Source: Bacteroidales bacterium UBA5537 (GTDB taxonomy: Bacteria; Bacteroidota; Bacteroidia; Bacteroidales; Lentimicrobiaceae). From it: a stretch of DNA of 16,952 nt. The position numbers were made by a program, and so were the translations under genes. Shown here piece after piece: positions 14,703-16,952 of the stretch. Within the stretch, counting starts at the first letter, position 1, and each line of letters starts with the position of its first letter. The DNA lies in contig DINP01000100.1 of the NCBI GenBank assembly GCA_002426025.1, positions 17,509 to 34,460 on the forward strand. The letters run 5' to 3'. The notes below the pieces were generated by a model, which did no database searches, had not been told where the DNA came from, and saw nothing but the letters and a program-made list of their open reading frames with translations.

Positions 14703-16028
14703 ATGAAAATAACTATCGTTGGAACAGGCTATGTTGGCCTTGTAACTGGCACTTGTTTTGCTGAAGTTGGCATTGAAGTCGTTTGTGTTGACATTGACAT
14801 TAAGAAAATTGACAACCTGAAAAAAGGAATTTCTCCCATTTATGAGCCCGGGCTCGATGCTATGATTGCCCGTAACGTTGAGAAAGGGAAACTTCACTTT
14901 TCAACTGATCTTCCCAGTTGTGTAAATGATTCTGATGTAATTTTTATTGCCGTAGGCACACCACCTGATGAAGATGGAAGTGCTGATCTTAAGTATGTTC
15001 TCGATGTTTCACGTACGGTTGGGCAAAATATGAATCATCATATTCTTGTTGTTACCAAAAGTACTGTCCCTGTTGGTACTGCAAAGAAGGTGCGTACTGC
15101 AATTCAGGATGAGCTAAACCAACGGGGCCTTAATCTCGAATTTGATGTAGCCTCAAACCCTGAGTTTCTTAAAGAAGGTGATGCGATCAACGATTTTATG
15201 AAACCTGACCGGATTGTGGTTGGTGTGGAATCGGAGCGTGCCGAGGAGATTATGGCCAAACTCTACAAGCCATTTACCCTCAACGGACATCCGGTTATCT
15301 TTATGGATGTTCCTTCGGCTGAAATGACCAAATATGCTGCCAATGCCATGCTGGCAACTAAAATCAGCTTTATGAACGATATCGCCAACCTTTGCGAAAT
15401 AGTAGGTGCCGATGTAAATAATGTTAGAAAAGGCATTGGAAGTGACACCAGGATTGGCACCAAGTTTATATATCCAGGCATTGGATATGGTGGCTCATGC
15501 TTTCCTAAAGATGTGAAAGCGCTGATTAAAACCGCTGATACTGTTGGTTATTCCATGCGGATACTGAAAGCTGTAGAATATGTGAACGATGATCAGAAAT
15601 CGATACTCTTCAATAAGTTTGTAAACTACTTTGAAGATAATATCAAAGGACTTACGGTAGCTTTATGGGGGCTTTCATTCAAGCCACAGACTGACGATAT
15701 GCGCGAAGCCCCAGCATTAGTTATCATCCAGAAACTACTTGCCCGCGGATGTAAAGTTAAAGCATACGACCCCGTAGCCATGCACGAGGCCGAAAGGCGG
15801 CTTGGTAATAATATAACCTATTGCAAAGACCAGTATGAAACAGCTAAAGATGCTGATGCAATTTTCCTTTTGACCGAATGGACTGAATTCCGTTATCCTG
15901 ATTGGAGCGAAATCAGCAATCTGGTTAAAAAGAAGGTGATATTTGATGGGCGAAACATATACGACCGTAATGAATTGAATAAATTAGGTTTTGACTATTT
16001 CTGTATTGGAGTTAATACAAAAGTTTAA
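14703..16028 (+). CDS. ugd: UDP-glucose 6-dehydrogenase
   Basis: This cytosolic NAD-dependent enzyme oxidises UDP-glucose to UDP-glucuronate in two steps. The 441-residue length is normal for bacterial Ugd. The N-terminal Rossmann fold has GTGYVG at 7-12 and the acidic VDID at 29-32. Further landmarks are PIYEPGL at 45-51, VGTP at 84-87, TKSTVPVGT at 118-126, NPEFLKEG at 152-159, EMTKYAANA at 207-215 (K210 and N214), and GYGGSCFPKD at 261-270 with the catalytic cysteine C266. The C-terminal UDP-binding domain includes GLSFKPQTDDMRE. It has its own promoter and is followed by a strong hairpin terminator, so it is largely a single-gene unit although the next gene encodes the next enzyme of UDP-xylose synthesis. 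A GDP-mannose dehydrogenase role is less likely given this context. Confidence 0.95.
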   Translation: MKITIVGTGYVGLVTGTCFAEVGIEVVCVDIDIKKIDNLKKGISPIYEPGLDAMIARNVEKGKLHFSTDLPSCVNDSDVIFIAVGTPPDEDGSADLKYVLDVSRTVGQNMNHHILVVTKSTVPVGTAKKVRTAIQDELNQRGLNLEFDVASNPEFLKEGDAINDFMKPDRIVVGVESERAEEIMAKLYKPFTLNGHPVIFMDVPSAEMTKYAANAMLATKISFMNDIANLCEIVGADVNNVRKGIGSDTRIGTKFIYPGIGYGGSCFPKDVKALIKTADTVGYSMRILKAVEYVNDDQKSILFNKFVNYFEDNIKGLTVALWGLSFKPQTDDMREAPALVIIQKLLARGCKVKAYDPVAMHEAERRLGNNITYCKDQYETAKDADAIFLLTEWTEFRYPDWSEISNLVKKKVIFDGRNIYDRNELNKLGFDYFCIGVNTKV

Positions 16029-16045
16029 AGTCCTGTAAACGCTCT

Positions 16046-16091
16046 ACCGGAATCAACACCTGTTTTAAGAAGTGCGTTGATTCCGGTTTTT
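16046..16091 (+). terminator. Intrinsic terminator after ugd
   Basis: A perfect 12-bp stem (ACCGGAATCAAC at 16046-16057 with GTTGATTCCGGT at 16076-16087) with an 18-base interior is followed by a short T run. It lies 18 bases after the ugd stop and 32 bases before the next gene. Confidence 0.85.
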
Positions 16092-16122
16092 GTTATACCT
16101 TTATTAATGATTTGAAAACAAA

Positions 16123-16952
16123 ATGAAGAAAAAAATATTGGTAACCGGTGGTGCCGGATTTTTAGGGTCGCATTTGTGTGAACGCCTGCTGAATGATGGA
16201 AACGAAGTTGTTTGCCTCGACAACTACTTTACCGGTCAGAAAAACAATGTCGTTCACCTGATGGATAATCCGTTTTTTGAATTAATCAGGCATGATGTTA
16301 CCATGCCTTTCTACATCGAGGTTGATGAAATTTACAATCTCGCGTGTCCCGCCTCACCCATACATTACCAGTACAATCCAATAAAAACGGTTAAAACTTC
16401 CGTTATGGGAGCTATTAATATGCTTGGGCTTGCCAAAAGGATTAAAGCCAAAATATTGCAGGCTTCAACCAGCGAAGTATATGGCGATCCTCAAATCCAT
16501 CCACAAACGGAGAGTTATTGGGGACATGTTAACCCTATTGGCGAACGCGCCTGTTATGATGAGGGTAAAAGAGCTGCAGAAACTCTTTTTGTAAATTATC
16601 ACAAGCAGAACAACGTAAAAATCAAGATTATAAGAATTTTCAACACCTATGGCCCCAGAATGCACCCAAACGATGGGCGTGTAGTATCTAATTTTATCGT
16701 TCAGGCCTTACAAGGAAAGGATATTACTGTTTATGGTGATGGCAATCAAACCAGAAGTTTTTGCTATTATTCCGATTTGCTCGATGGGATGATCCGTTTG
16801 ATGAATACCGGCGATGATTTTACAGGACCTGTAAATGTCGGAAATCCGAATGAGTTTACCATCCTTCAGCTTGCCGAAAAGGTGATCAGGCTTACCGGAT
16901 CTAAATCAAAAATTATCCTGCAGCCATTGCCAACCGACGACCCCATGCAACG
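16123..16952 (+). CDS. UDP-glucuronate decarboxylase / UDP-xylose synthase (partial, 3' end outside window)
   Basis: The ATG at 16123 opens a frame of 276 complete codons that runs off the window. The protein is an extended short-chain dehydrogenase: GGAGFLGSH at 9-17 (NAD-binding GxxGxxG), LDNYFTG at 32-38, LACPASPIHYQ at 73-83, STSEVYGDP at 115-123, the catalytic pair Y145 and K149 in ERACYDEGKR, RIFNTYGPRM, and TRSFCYYSDL. The ACPASP and ERACYDEGKR signatures are those of UDP-xylose synthases rather than GalE or dTDP-glucose dehydratase. It decarboxylates UDP-glucuronate to UDP-xylose and so takes the product of ugd just upstream. A terminator lies between them; a near-consensus TACCTTTA at 16096-16103 may promote it, without a clear -33 element. 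Confidence 0.92.
   Translation, partial: MKKKILVTGGAGFLGSHLCERLLNDGNEVVCLDNYFTGQKNNVVHLMDNPFFELIRHDVTMPFYIEVDEIYNLACPASPIHYQYNPIKTVKTSVMGAINMLGLAKRIKAKILQASTSEVYGDPQIHPQTESYWGHVNPIGERACYDEGKRAAETLFVNYHKQNNVKIKIIRIFNTYGPRMHPNDGRVVSNFIVQALQGKDITVYGDGNQTRSFCYYSDLLDGMIRLMNTGDDFTGPVNVGNPNEFTILQLAEKVIRLTGSKSKIILQPLPTDDPMQ

Noticed and set aside
16123..16952. UDP-glucose 4-epimerase or dTDP-glucose 4,6-dehydratase
   Set aside because: The ACPASP and ERACYDEGKR signatures and the neighbouring ugd point to UDP-glucuronate decarboxylase.
1..16952. CRISPR arrays, insertion sequences, toxin-antitoxin or defence genes
   Set aside because: Searched by eye on both strands; no repeat-spacer pattern, transposase, terminal inverted repeats or defence-type protein motifs were found.

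Overview
The window looks like chromosomal DNA from a member of the Bacteroidota, probably Bacteroidales or a close relative. The reasons are family content seen mainly in that phylum (type III glutamine synthetase, DUF4199, DUF4831, a type IX secretion cargo with a C-terminal sorting domain) and several promoters of the phylum's form, TTTG about 19 bases before TAnnTTTG. Shine-Dalgarno sequences are weak or absent before most starts, also as expected. No phage, insertion sequence, CRISPR array or plasmid feature was seen, and no gene-free stretch exceeds about 255 bases.

Left part (1-4600). On the minus strand lie the start of a Yip1-like membrane protein (cut by the window edge) and a DUF4831 secreted protein. 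A small DUF2061 membrane protein follows on the plus strand. It converges on the large type III glutamine synthetase gene (minus), and a two-way intrinsic terminator sits between them.

Middle (4606-13132, minus strand). This is a long same-strand gene run with small gaps. In transcription order it encodes a DUF4199 membrane protein, a DPM/GtrB-type family 2 glycosyltransferase, a family 4 glycosyltransferase, a secreted PKD/type IX cargo protein, HddA, GmhA, HddC, GmhB and a sodium:solute symporter, with glutamine synthetase beyond. HddA, GmhA, HddC and GmhB together make up the full route from sedoheptulose 7-phosphate to GDP-D-glycero-alpha-D-manno-heptose. With the two glycosyltransferases, the locus most likely makes a heptose-containing surface glycan. 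The cargo protein and family 4 transferase genes are visibly more AT-rich than their neighbours.

Right part (13199-16952, plus strand). A signal recognition particle RNA gene with a consensus promoter lies back to back with the promoter of the DUF4199 operon. It is followed by an L-threonylcarbamoyladenylate synthase, a small cupin, a tRNA-Lys(TTT) with its own promoter and terminator, UDP-glucose 6-dehydrogenase, and the first 276 codons of a UDP-glucuronate decarboxylase. The last two enzymes would convert UDP-glucose through UDP-glucuronate to UDP-xylose, a second activated sugar for surface polysaccharide.

I found no clearly new system. The most interesting features are the complete alpha-heptose cassette wrapped around a type IX cargo gene, the apparent loss of the zinc-site cysteines in GmhB, the AT-rich two-gene island, and an alternative 3' hairpin in the SRP RNA.
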